From the NCBI GenBank assembly GCA_902651635.1, contig CACRSC010000027.1:208449-272448 (forward strand): a DNA stretch of 64,000 bases, given 5' to 3'. Shown in pieces: positions 45,601 through 55,298 of the stretch. Each line of letters opens with the position of its first letter. Within the stretch, counting starts at the first letter, position 1. Source of the DNA: Mastigamoeba balamuthi. Its lineage: Eukaryota > Evosea > Mastigamoebida > Mastigamoebidae. A model generated the notes under the pieces. It did not search any database. It saw only the letters and a program-made list of their open reading frames with translations, and had not been told where the DNA came from. The translations under genes were made by a program, and so were the position numbers.

Positions 45601-47692
45601 TCTTAACTAAAAAATATATCCTTATTTAGTTACACTCGATTGATGAAAATCTAATGGGAACTGAATAGTATTGTCTTCATAGGCATTGTCAGCCAGCAGC
45701 CATGTCCCTTGCAGTTCCATGCCTGGAGCTGAGCTCTGCCAGATCTTCATATCATGGTGAACCCCCTTATACAACCCTTGAATGTTCATGGGAATGCCCT
45801 GGTTGTTGACCATCACCTGGATCTTGACCACGTGCCACTTGTACTTGCCATTGTAGAACTTGTCCTGCTTCTTGCTGGGCCGTGAGATATCAATGGCCTT
45901 GACATTCACAGATCCATGGATTGAACGAGACCAGAGTGGGAAGCCTGTTGGCCTTAGAAGTATGGGCATTCCAGATACTCTGTGCATTGATTTCGAAAAT
46001 TAGTAATCAGGTTGTTGCATTTATAATAAGCAATTGAATTGATAAATACACATTTTACATTTTAGAATAAATTAGGAAATGAATGTATGCATGCCTTACA
46101 ATTATCAATTGATTAATAATAAATTTATACTTTATTCATTTAGATGAATAAAATGTGTTATGTTGTTAATTTCAGTGAACCTTACCTTCATCTCATTGGC
46201 ATGCTCTGCCAGATAGAGCCAGCATCGAGCCATCATGTGCTGGAAGTTGCTTGGATCAGGAGCCTCCAGAGACGTCTCAAAGCAAGCACTTCATAGCATT
46301 TTAAGTATAGCAGCAGGTCCAGCAGATACCCCAGCTTCAAGAAGGGGATGTCTGGTCCTTCATAATGCTGAAATACCCGTTCCAGGAATTGGTCAGGGTA
46401 CCTCCAGCATGCTTTGGCAATGGACTTGTGCAGCTTGTGCAGAAGACACTGCTGTCTGGCTATTTTTGCAGCAATGATGGGATTGTCCTGGAACTTGACC
46501 ATGTTGGTTGGCTGGGTTTTTAGTGAGTGCAGCAAATGTAGTAATGTATGTGCTGAATGTGTATTTAGTGAATGAATGAATGAGCTACAAGTGCAAAATG
46601 CGTTTTATACACATGCAGCACATGACATGATTGATATGATGACATTGCCATATTCTTGATTTTTAGCAACATATATCTGTGATCCCCATCATGTCACCCT
46701 CCCTGGCTGCTGCAGTGTAGCCTTGAAATGGGACAGCCTTCACACTCTGGTGTGAGCTGTCACTGAGTACATGGCTGTGCTGTACAGCCCTAAGTTTAAG
46801 TGGGATCCCACTGACTGGTAGCTCCATGTGTGGGCACTGCCACTCATGTGTCATAATACCAAAGACCTCAAGGTGTATGCTTCCTCTCTATACCCTCCTT
46901 CACTTCCTTTATCTTCCTTAAATCCTCTCTTTTCTCCTCTCTCTCCTTGTTTTTCCTTCACTGACATTTGTATCTTCTCTCCCTCTGCAGAACTGTCATA
47001 ATTCATAGTGAGCAGGTAAGAAAGGCTTGCCCATCCCTGAATTGAGTGAGGCCAAGATGCAGCATCTCGTGGAGTTATGTGGGGTGTGTCCTGCCCTTCT
47101 CTTACCCTTCCTGCCCTCCTTCCTGCCCTCTCTCATTTTAACAGGTTTTTCCCAGTTTTTACAATTTTCCCTGCCCTGCCCCATTTTTCACAGGTATGGA
47201 TGCCCCTGAAAACAGAAGGTGCTGCCTCAGCAGCACCATTAGACATCAGGGGGTGATGCAGTTGTCATCATCATTAACATCCTGCACTCAGGTTTCCATC
47301 AAATGATGATGCATTTTCCTTCTTCCCTGCCTCCCAGTTTTCATGTGAAAACTAACAGAAAAAGTCATAGTAGCAGCTCAGAGAGGAGCTACAGCTGAAA
47401 TGCCAGCAGCATGCTAATGACAAGTACAGGCACCAAGCTGAGAAGAAGGACATGTACAAGCAGCAGGTGCAGCAGCACAGCAGCCACTATTGCTGCTGCT
47501 GCTGCAGCCCAAGTCCCAGCCCACCAACCAGCAGTATGGGCAGCTCTTCCTCTAAGAAGGAGCTTGAGCTCCTCCTCAGAGAAGGAGGCTCAGGTCCATT
47601 ACAAAAGCCTGGGCCAAAAGGTGTATAAGATACAACATTCATGACAGTTTATCTGCTTTAAGGTGTATAAATGCAGTGATGACCAAATGTTT
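45601..47692 (-). mobile_element. Truncated DNA transposon copy 1 (IS5/Harbinger-like DDE transposase, second ORF)
   Basis: Minus-strand fragments at 45987-45622 and 46535-46233 match the fuller copy at 61889-63078. They share ISRPSKKQDKFYNGKYK, GLYKGVHHDMKIW (HD with a catalytic Asp) and LLADNAY (second Asp). The transposase here stops after LLADNAY, so the C-terminal part with the Glu is missing. On the plus strand, 46690-47640 holds remnants of a second ORF, also present in copy 2 (63400-64000), with a Gln/Lys-rich coil (YKQQVQQHSS). The right end is at 47674-47692, CAGTGATGACCAAATGTTT, an imperfect match to the terminal repeat of the elements near 60 kb. No left end was found. The copy is dead. 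Confidence 0.72.
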
Positions 47693-47777
47693 AATAGTGG
47701 CTGAATTATCATTTTATTTCCCAATCAGTGTGTTTTTTTATAAAGATACAACATTCGTGGCAGTTTATCTGCTTTAA
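47627..47777. repeat. 35-bp direct repeat around the transposon right end
   Basis: A 35-bp sequence at 47627-47661 recurs at 47743-47777 with two mismatches (start AAGATACAACATTC, end TTATCTGCTTTAA). The transposon terminal repeat at 47674-47692 lies between the two. Confidence 0.75.
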
Positions 47778-48442
47778 AAACTGAAACAGTTAACTTTATA
47801 CTGACCAGTTGTTGTTTGGGATTATTCACTTACCACTCCGCTCCAGCAAAAATGATTCTGTCTGTTTACAGAAAAAAACCGGGAATTGAGTTTTGTGTTG
47901 TGCACATGGCGTGTGTATGGTGTCGGGATCCTGGAATCGGGATTTTGGTGTGAAATGTTGACTTCTGTGGCATCTCTGTGTGGGGTCACTGGGTCAACAC
48001 GGCGAAAACAAGAGAAGAAACGCACTCTCTGGGGCTGGCAGAGACTTGGCAGTGTGTCAGACGTGACACTCCGGCCAATGGCTCTTGACCAGCCCCTACC
48101 CTGACTGTCTTGTTGGTAGGTTTGAAAGTGAGAGATTTTCTCACAGATCTAAAAATAGCTTCCCAAGGCATCACCTCGGCCCTGGCCCCCCTGGGGGGTG
48201 CTTTTAGCTCTGTAGTTCGGTAGAGGCCGTGCCCTCTACAGAACTACAGAGCTAAAAGTACCCCCCAGGGGGGCCTACAGAAAGATGATGCCCTTTTTAT
48301 GCGATCTTTTTTGCTGAATCAGAGTGGTATTTGACAAAAACAGCCGTGAGCCACAGCACACAAAAACAGTACTACTTCAAAGAGGGAGAAAAGCAAGCTT
48401 ACAACAGACGAGCAGGTCTATTTTAAGCGGGCGGGCAGGGCC
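47778..48442. other. Spacer with a 92-bp palindrome
   Basis: Apart from the palindrome at 48184-48275, no feature is supported. Composition returns to GC-rich towards 48.4 kb. Confidence 0.4.
48184..48275. repeat. 92-bp near-perfect palindrome
   Basis: Two arms of about 45 bases read the same on opposite strands, from GGCCCCCCTGGGGGGT through CTTTTAGCTCTGTAGTTC to a centre near 48229, with only a few mismatches. Each arm end is itself a C6/G6 palindrome. No coding frame spans it. It may be a foldback mini-element or a strong structured site. Confidence 0.85.
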
Positions 48443-48901
48443 CTAGACGAGGAACTGGCCCTGGCTGCTCCTGCCCAGCGCCAGCTGCTCTATGCCGCCG
48501 CCCGGCGCCGCGAACCTCTCGAGCAGCTCCTCGGCCTCCATCTGGGAGCCCTCTGACGCCACCGTGACGACGCCGCCGTCGCCGTCGCCGTCGCCCTCGC
48601 GCTGCTGCTGCTGCTCGTGCGTGCGCTCCCAGAGCTCGCAGAAGCGCCGGGCAAAGGGCACGTAGTCGTCGAGGCCCAGCGAGACGAGCGCCTGCACGAC
48701 GTCGGCGGCGTAGACGGTCTTGCGCGAGTGCTCTGCGAGCGTGTCGCTCGTGTGCGACGCCAGGAACAGCACCAGCTCCTCGGCGCAGGCCCGCAGCGCG
48801 CTCCGGGCCTCGGACGTGACGCGGGCCTCCCGGGGCAGCGCCCTCCGCGCGATGCGGTCGACGTTGAGCTGCGGCAGCGACGCGGGGCCCTCGCTCGCCA
48901 T
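48443..48901 (-). CDS. Histone-fold protein of the POLE3/Dpb4 (NF-YB-like) group
   Basis: An intronless frame of 152 residues. The histone fold starts at residue 8: LPQLNVDRIARRALPREARV, then TSEARSALRACAEELVLFLA, and RKTVYAADVVQALVSLGLDD. POLE3 has the same spacing (EARSAISRAASVFVLY, KRKTLNASDVLSAM). The NF-YB signature for CCAAT binding is not evident, so a DNA polymerase epsilon or chromatin-remodeller (CHRAC) subunit is the best guess; Dr1/NC2-beta is the alternative. The tail is Gln-rich, then Asp/Gly repeats, then acidic. It pairs head to head with the H1-like gene across 219 bp. Confidence 0.7.
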   Translation of the reverse strand: MASEGPASLPQLNVDRIARRALPREARVTSEARSALRACAEELVLFLASHTSDTLAEHSRKTVYAADVVQALVSLGLDDYVPFARRFCELWERTHEQQQQREGDGDGDGGVVTVASEGSQMEAEELLERFAAPGGGIEQLALGRSSQGQFLV

Positions 48902-49120
48902 CTCCGCGTGCTGATCGCTGACTGTGCGAAATGTGGATGGGGGAATATCTGTCGCCGATATTTTCCGTCAGTGACGCGCGCGATGATGTCAGCAGTTGGA
49001 CCACGGGCGGGAATTTTTGAATAAAAAGACCTTAGAAAAAAAAGGGCCCCGCTCACGTTAAGGCTTTGAGTTTTTTTCAAAACTCCTTCCTCCGTATCCC
49101 CCGCACGCCCCTCATCAGAG
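48902..49120. promoter_or_regulatory. 219-bp bidirectional promoter of the POLE3-like and H1-like genes
   Basis: An inverted repeat AATATC/GATATT (48944-48949 and 48957-48962) sits near the POLE3-like start. The centre is AT-rich (AATAAAAAGACC, then A8), unlike the surrounding coding DNA. Both genes are chromatin-related, so shared S-phase control is possible but not shown. Confidence 0.45.
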
Positions 49121-50368
49121 ATGGTCAAGGCAGCCGCGAAGAACCCCGTCAAGCCCTCGGACAAGGCCCTGTTCGCCGAGGCCTCGTCGTTCCTCAAGGG
49201 CGGCGCCCCCGCCGGCGACCGCGTCAAGAAGGCCCCCGTGCGTATTCCCGGCACACGCGGAGCCGACTCCGCACTCGCAGGGGCCCCTTTTCTATTCCAC
49301 ACGCCCGAAAAAATGTGGAGGGGCTCCATTGATCGTGCGCTCACCCCATCGACCCCGTGCGGCCCCGCAGGACGTGTACAAGCCCGCCTCGGCCAAGCGT
49401 GTGACCAAGGAGAAGGCCGCCAAGCCTGTGCGCACCCTTTTCCCCCACCCCGCAGCGCGCAGAGGGCGTTGGCTCGGAGCGATGGTTTTTATTCATATAA
49501 ATTTATAAATTCTGCGCTCCCGCTGGGGCTGACGGGGGCTGCGCGCCGGGGGCTGCAGAAGAAGCAGGCCAGCGCCGAGGTGCAGGCCAAGAAGAAGGCC
49601 AAGAAGCAGGCAAAGAAGGCCGCCAAGAAGCAGGCGAAGAAGGCTGCGCCCCAGGTCAGTTGGAGGAACCCCACCCCTCTCTTCTCTTTGTTCGCTTTTC
49701 CTTTCTCGTATCCCACACACCCGGGCACAGAGCCCCCCCACGTGGCCCTGCCCACACCCCCCCCTGCCTCCCCCCACCTCCTCCCTGCGTGGGCCCACCC
49801 GTCGTTCTCGCGCCCCCCGAGCTCCTTTGCTTGCTGCCCCTGGGCGATTTGCGCTGGGGGCCCACGGGTGATGCAGGTTCTTTATTTTCAAACGCTCATT
49901 TTCGTGGGTTAGCTGTCGGGGCCCCGCGCGCGCGCGGGCTTTTTATTTGCGTTGCTTTTCCCGACGGCGGGTATTTGAATTTGAATTTTTGAATATTGAC
50001 CCCCCCCCTATTAATACCAACCGCCTTTTCTCACCCCCGCCTGCGCACCCGACGCCTCGCAGCAGCAGCAGCAGAAGAAGAGGGAGGCCCCGGCCAAGGC
50101 CGAGGAGCACGCCGAGGGCAAGAAGGCCGCGGCCGAGTCGCCCAAGAAGAAGGCCAAGACGCAGCAGGCGGCGCAATCTCCGAAGAAGCAGAAGACGGCG
50201 GCGGCCAAGCAGCCCAAGCAGCCCACGCCCAGCAAGAAGGCCGCCCCCGCCCCTGCCGCCCCCGCCTCGCCCTCGAAGAAGGCCTCCAAGACCCCGGCCT
50301 CGCCCAAGAGGTCTGCGGCGGCCTCGCCCAAGAGGACGTCGCCCAAGAAGGCCGCGTCGAAGAAGTGA
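49121..50368 (+). CDS. Lysine-rich histone H1-like nuclear protein
   Basis: Four exons, all phase 0: 49121-49237, 49371-49427, 49559-49654 and 50063-50368. They give about 191 residues. The start is MVKAAAKNPVKPSDKALFAE. Lys/Ala-rich segments follow (KKAKKQAKKAAKKQAKKAAP), and the C-terminus carries repeated SPKK-type motifs (ESPKKKAK, QSPKKQK, ASPKR, TSPKK). These bind the DNA minor groove in H1 and are CDK sites. No winged-helix globular domain is evident, so it is H1-like by composition only, as in several protist H1s; a nucleolar basic protein is the other option. The stop is TGA, with an AATAAA near 50697. Confidence 0.7.
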
Positions 50369-52799
50369 GGCCACGGGGCCCTGAGGAGGCCGCGGGGGCC
50401 CGTGGCTGGCTGCCGAGCGAGTTGGAGCCAGCGGGGACCCCCTGCAAGCAAACGCTCACCACCTGTGCTCCCCCCCACGCCGTGCCGAATAGATACCCTT
50501 CTCGAACAAAATGCAACAGTGCTCTTCTGTAACGGGAGACAGCAAGCAGTGAGGCAGTGTGGCAGTGAGGCTGGCCCTACCTGCCTGTGTTTGTGTCCGG
50601 GTCCAGCCAGCTCGACATGCAAATAGCAACAAATCGTCTTTGCAGTTCCAGTATTCCCTTGTCAATACCCGGAACTGGGTGGGCCCGCGGACCCAGAAAT
50701 AAACACGGGCTCGGATAATTCATGACTTGGTTTTATCTCGAAAATCTAATCGGTAATGCAATCCCGAGCTGGCTTTCATCACCGCAGCACGAGGTGGGAT
50801 TGGTGCGTGTGTAGGCGCTGTGGCTGCAGCTGCGGGTTGCTGCAGCTACAATGACTTCTGCGGACCTCACAATTGTAACAATGGAGGAAGGGGAAAGCAA
50901 ACATTGTTGCTTGTTGGTGTTCGACAACTCGACTTCTACGAGTTCCTTACAACTCAAGAAACCCGTTGACTCAACTCGTAACTGACGTTGCGGTAAGAGC
51001 AGATTTCTGCCGAAACATCTTCGCGTCACAATTTCCCTCTCTTACAACGAGTCGGTTGTGACCTCAGGTGTCCGTGTGACGTAGGGATATTCTGTCAGTG
51101 AGCGAATATCCTCCGGTGAAGGATTTCCGTGCAGAACCACGTCATCGACAGGAAACCCTCGTCTCAAATCAACTTATACTGCGGAAATTCTTGTGAGACA
51201 ATTGACTGCAGACGGCGAATGACTTTGCAGAGCCTTGCCTTGACTAACTCACTTCCTTATTCTTTTCCTTTCAGTCACATTCACAAGCCTCCCCCTCACC
51301 TTTAGCCTCTCACACTCCTAAAACAGTGAAACTGAATCAAGTCTTTCTTTTCTTGCAGGCATCATCTGTCACAGTGTATGCAAGCCACCCTAATCTACTA
51401 TTCCAATATTCTGATTAAAGATTTTTCTGAATTGAAGATAATTGATTGTTCTTCACATACTAGAAAATTAGTATTCATATTTTTCTTTTTAAAGAAACAA
51501 CTTTGTGCTGGAGTTGATCTCAACAAAAGAAACAAACCAAGAATTGGAAGATATTTCCCCCTTAGTTTATTGCATCGAAAAGAGACATGATTATTATACT
51601 GATTCTGATAAGTGTCCAGCTCACGTAAAAGAAACTCGCCAGAAGGGATCCATCAGGGGAAAACCGAATCTCTATGTATTCATTTAAGAAATTCTCAACT
51701 GATTGTTAGTTCACATGAAATGCAGAAACACCTTGAATGACCAATTTCTGCTTTTCTAATTTCCGTTTGGAATGGTTTTCAGAGAAGACACACACCTTCT
51801 GCGCTCATTCCATTCCGACACGTGCTATAAGCATGGAAAAAGGAAAAGCCGAAAGGGCGTGATGCTATCTTGGTGGAACTGCAACAATAAGTTCCGGGCC
51901 ACTCGAGTCTGAGTCCCCTCCTGTCGAGCAGAGATGCTCGAGCCAGCGTCGAGGCACCCAGCGATGACCACACCCTCTCCACCCCCCGACTCGCGTGGAT
52001 CAACCCTCTAGCCACCCCGGCAGCGATGGAGCCGGGCAGCGGTCCGATCTTCGCGCAAAAAGTCATTTTCACCCTCAGAATTCCGAGCCATCTGAAATCG
52101 CTCGGAACCGCACCGCGCGGTGCCCACTCACGGAAGCTGCCCGCAAGCGGAAGTCCATCGATCCGTAAATGCGGAGCGGTGTAATAATAGTTCACCCCCT
52201 TATCGCAGAAAGCACCGCGGGAAAAGCGAACCGCAAAAACACTCTCGTGCCTCTGGGGGGCGATCTCGAGCGGCTCCCACCGCTCCTCCCAGGGCCCGCG
52301 GGCCACCGGGACGCGGTTCACATCACGCGGGCCGCGGGGCACGCAGGGGCGGGGGCGGCAGGGCCACGCGAGCAGCCGAGGGCCGTACAGGGCAGAAGTG
52401 CGATATCAGGTGCTCATTTTTCCACCACGAGTGCAGAAGCATCTCCCCGCATTGGACCCTCGGCACCCGAGCGGGCACCGAGGGCCCCAGGGTGGGGAAC
52501 GCGTGGCACGGCCGGGCAGCGCGGAGGGAGCGGGGTGACGGTGGGCCAGCGGGGGGGGCGCGGAGCGTAGCCAGAGAGGAAACCCAAGGAATTCAAAGGG
52601 CCGGAAATCAGTGCACCTCCCAAGGCGGCAACGGCAGGCAGCCATCGAGCCATCGGCCCAGCCGAAACGGGGCGGTTATGTCCCCTCTGCAGCTTCTGCA
52701 CAGAGCTGCCTCCGGAGCGGCACACATCATCGCTGAAAAGCAGCGCATATCAACGCACAAGTTAAGGACAGGGCGGCCCTGCACAGCACTGCAGACGTC
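50369..52799. other. 2.4-kb stretch without supported genes
   Basis: 50.4-51.0 kb is mixed, 51.0-51.8 kb is AT-rich, and 51.8-52.8 kb is GC-rich with a 187-codon minus-strand frame (52342-51779) that matches nothing. The frame lacks a leader, motifs or sensible amino-acid bias, so I treat it as chance. Part of this region must hold the CDCA7-like promoter. Confidence 0.35.
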
Positions 52800-53987
52800 A
52801 TGAAGGCCCCCGAGAGCAGCGGCGCCACCTCAGCGGCGGCGACGACGGCAGCGACGCTGCTGCGCACCGTGCGGCTGCCCAGCGGCGTGCTGCCCGTCGA
52901 GGAGGTCCGTGTGGCCTGCGCTGCCCGGGCCGACTCGACGAGCGTCGGGGCGTTCCTCGACAACGTCAGCCGCGCCCTCCGCGACGCCGCAGCCGCCTCC
53001 CCCTCGGCCTCTGCGGCCCCCCGCATCACCGTCGACCGCGTCCTCGTCGAGGACGACGCCGGCCAGTGGACCCCCGTCCCCTCGCACAACGTCCTCTCGT
53101 CGCTCTCGCTCCCCGAGGTCAGTTGCCCGCTTTGCCGCCTCGCTCGCTCCCTGACCTGCGCACAGGCCGACTTCGAGCTCGTCCTCCTCCGCGACTCCCC
53201 CGAGCCCGCGGGCTCCTCCCCGTCGCCGGCACAGGCCCACGTGAGCGCGTCCCCCGTCCCCCGCAGGGGCTCAGTTGTTATCGGCGCTGTTGTTTTTGTG
53301 CTTTTCGGCGCTTCCGTCTGCAGCGCTCGTTGGCCTCGGGTTGCCTGATCCGCCGCCCCCATTTTTGCATTTTCTTGCCGTCCACTTCGCGTTTTGCTCA
53401 CCGCGCGGCGCTCACCCCCCCCCCCTGCTGCGCGCGCGCCCTCCTCTGCCCCCGCAGTTTGCGCAGTTCCAGCACGTCAAGAAGGTCTCGTGCCACAGGT
53501 GCCGCGCGAGGAAGCCGCTCTGCCTCGTATGCCCCAAGAACCCCAAGCACAGGCGCGTCTCTCTCTCTGCCCCCTCTGCTCTTTGCTTTTGCGTGTCAGA
53601 GTTATTTTTAAGTCTGCTTGGCTTGTTTTTTTTATTCTTCCTTCTTCCCTCCCTCCTTCCTCCTGGGCTGTTTTCCTTGAGGAAGCTTCTCCCCGGCTCC
53701 GCTCTTCCGTCGCTCGCTAGATCGCGTTTTCCTCGGCTGACGGGCCTGTGGGACCGCCACGCCACGGCTGCAGGATGTGCCCCCAGTGCCTCGACAGGCA
53801 CTTTGGGCGCAAGGACCTGCGCGAGCCCTGCCCCGTCTGCAGGAACGAGTGCACCTGCGACCGCTGCCGCGCTCGCCTCCCCAAGATCCTCGCCGCCATG
53901 GGCGCCGCCGCAGGCATCGTCGCCGCCGCGGCGCCTGCCCCGCGCGTGGCGCAGCCCCCGCCCTCGCTGGCCCCGCTCGACTTCTGA
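52800..53987 (+). CDS. CDCA7-type zinc-finger (zf-4CXXC_R1) protein
   Basis: Four exons (52800-53117, 53166-53240, 53458-53552, 53774-53987) give 233 residues. The N-terminal 130 residues form a possible beta-grasp-like domain (TLLRTVRLPSGVLPVEEVRV ... FELVLLRDS). The C-terminal half is a Cys cluster: SCHRCRARKPLCLVCPKN, then MCPQCLDRHFGRK, CPVCRNECTCDRCR. The order CxxC...CxxC...CxxC...CPxC-xxxC-x-C-xx-C is that of the CDCA7/R1 zinc-finger family. CDCA7 recruits the HELLS remodeller to hemimethylated DNA in animals. The version here is compact, with shorter spacing in the first half than vertebrate CDCA7. The third intron fits only if it starts with GC (CAG/GCGCGT). Acting in DNA-methylation upkeep is inference from family. 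Confidence 0.72.
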
Positions 53988-54172
53988 CCCCCAGCGCGAC
54001 CCGACGGCCAGCCAGCGCAGTCCCCCGGCCGAATTGTCCAAATTTGCCTTTTTTTTGTTTCCGTATACGGAAAAATAACACTGTCTTCTACGAGCGTTGA
54101 TTTGTAAAAAATCAGCCCCCAGGAGACCATTTCCGCCCCGCGCAGTCAATTGTGTGACGTCATCACGAGCCG
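53988..54172. other. Convergent 3' gap between CDCA7-like gene and SEN54
   Basis: Short convergent spacer with AATAAC near 54072 and a TGACGTCA at 54155-54162 right beside the SEN54 stop. Confidence 0.4.
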
Positions 54173-55078
54173 CTACTGCTGCTCGGCGGCGTAGAAGGTG
54201 ACCGAGCCGGCGTCGCTGACGACGGCGAGGCGCAGGGGGACGGGCCAGCAGCGGGCGGCGGTGGCGGCGATGCGCTCGGCCGCGGGCGCCGCGTCCTCGT
54301 AGCGCGCGACGCACAGCGCAAAGTCGGGGACGCTCGCCGCCGACCGCCAGCCCGCCCGGCCGGGCCTGTACACGTCGTACTCGACCTCGAGCGGCTCGGC
54401 GGCCCGCTGGGCGGCCCTGGGCGCCAGCGCGCGCGTGTCCGCGCGGGCCAGCGGGCCCAGCGACGCGACGTGGGGCGGCCACCACCCCCGACACGTCACC
54501 CGCGAATCTAGATTCGCCCCCTCTTGCTGCGGCCGCTCTTTTTGTTGTTCCGGCGCGCGCTGCCCCGCGCCGCAGCGCCCGCGCGCGCGCACGACGACGT
54601 AGCCCAGGCGCCGCAGGTGCGCGTACGCGGCGTACGACCTCAGCGGCCGCCCCGAGGCCGCGTACAGCGCGTAGGCCCCCGCGGCCGTCACGCCCTGGCC
54701 GTCCACGTCATCACACGTCACGAGGCGGACGGCGCCGCGCTCGGCGAGCCAGAGCGCCTCCTCGGGGTCGAGCCAGAGGGCGCCGCCGGGGCCGCGGGTG
54801 CCGACGGACTCGAGGGCGCGGCCGCGCTCGCGGGTGACCAGCGCGCGGCGCTCCGCGGGGACCCAGCGCGCGGCCGCCGCAGAGGACCTGGAGGAGGAGG
54901 AGGACACGGGGTGGCCGCGGGGCTGGGCGCTGTGGGCCAGCACGGCCTCCAGGGCGGCGCGGGCGGAGGCAACCGAGGCGGCCTGGGCGGCGCTGGCGTC
55001 GGGGGAGTAGAACTTGGGCTCCTTCCGGGGCAGCGCAGGCGCTGCGGGGCGCGCGCGCTTGCGCGGCGGCTCCGCCAT
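54173..55078 (-). CDS. SEN54: tRNA-splicing endonuclease subunit Sen54
   Basis: One exon, 301 residues, TAG at 54173. A basic N-terminus (EPPRKRARP) and Ala/Ser-rich stretch lead to the Sen54 N-domain: LWLDPEEALWLAERGAVRL, GVTAAGAYALYA, then YAAYAHLRRLGYVVVR, the family's most conserved block. The C-terminal block EYDVYRPGRAGWRSAASVPD followed by FALCVARYED also matches. Sen54 is the structural partner of the catalytic Sen2 in the heterotetramer that cuts introns from pre-tRNA in the nucleus. The linker of about 60 residues between domains is low-complexity. I chose the ATG at 55078 because the frame upstream is promoter DNA with repeats. Confidence 0.85.
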   Translation of the reverse strand: MAEPPRKRARPAAPALPRKEPKFYSPDASAAQAASVASARAALEAVLAHSAQPRGHPVSSSSSRSSAAAARWVPAERRALVTRERGRALESVGTRGPGGALWLDPEEALWLAERGAVRLVTCDDVDGQGVTAAGAYALYAASGRPLRSYAAYAHLRRLGYVVVRARGRCGAGQRAPEQQKERPQQEGANLDSRVTCRGWWPPHVASLGPLARADTRALAPRAAQRAAEPLEVEYDVYRPGRAGWRSAASVPDFALCVARYEDAAPAAERIAATAARCWPVPLRLAVVSDAGSVTFYAAEQQ

Positions 55079-55298
55079 CGCGATGGAACGAATCAAATCA
55101 AGTGATGACGGGGGCTGTCTGTATCTCGGGATTCCTCTATCTTCTCCCCGAGAAATCTGGGGCCATTTATCGTTTCCCGCGAAGCCGACTGTCCGGACGA
55201 CGACGACTGGAACGAAGCAAGCGAGGAATTTGGGTTGAGAAAATGGGGATTCCTCTATCTTCTCTCGGGAAATCTGGGGGAGATTTATCGTTTGCGCC
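55079..55298. promoter_or_regulatory. 220-bp bidirectional promoter of SEN54 and USB1 with a 48-bp direct repeat
   Basis: Two 48-bp direct repeats lie at 55128-55175 and 55246-55293. Both start GGGATTCCTCTATCTTCT and end ATTTATCGTTT, with about seven differences between them. The first overlaps an inverted repeat TCTCGGG/CCCGAGA (55124-55153). One repeat unit lies next to each gene, which suggests a duplicated core promoter. Confidence 0.6.

Noticed and set aside
48443-48901. NF-YB (CCAAT-binding) or canonical core histone
   Set aside because: The histone fold is clear, but spacing and residues fit POLE3/Dpb4 better than NF-YB, H2B or H4. The choice remains provisional.
51779-52342. 187-codon minus-strand gene
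   Set aside because: No leader, motif, coherent composition or supporting introns; the sequence is GC-rich enough to give such a frame by chance.
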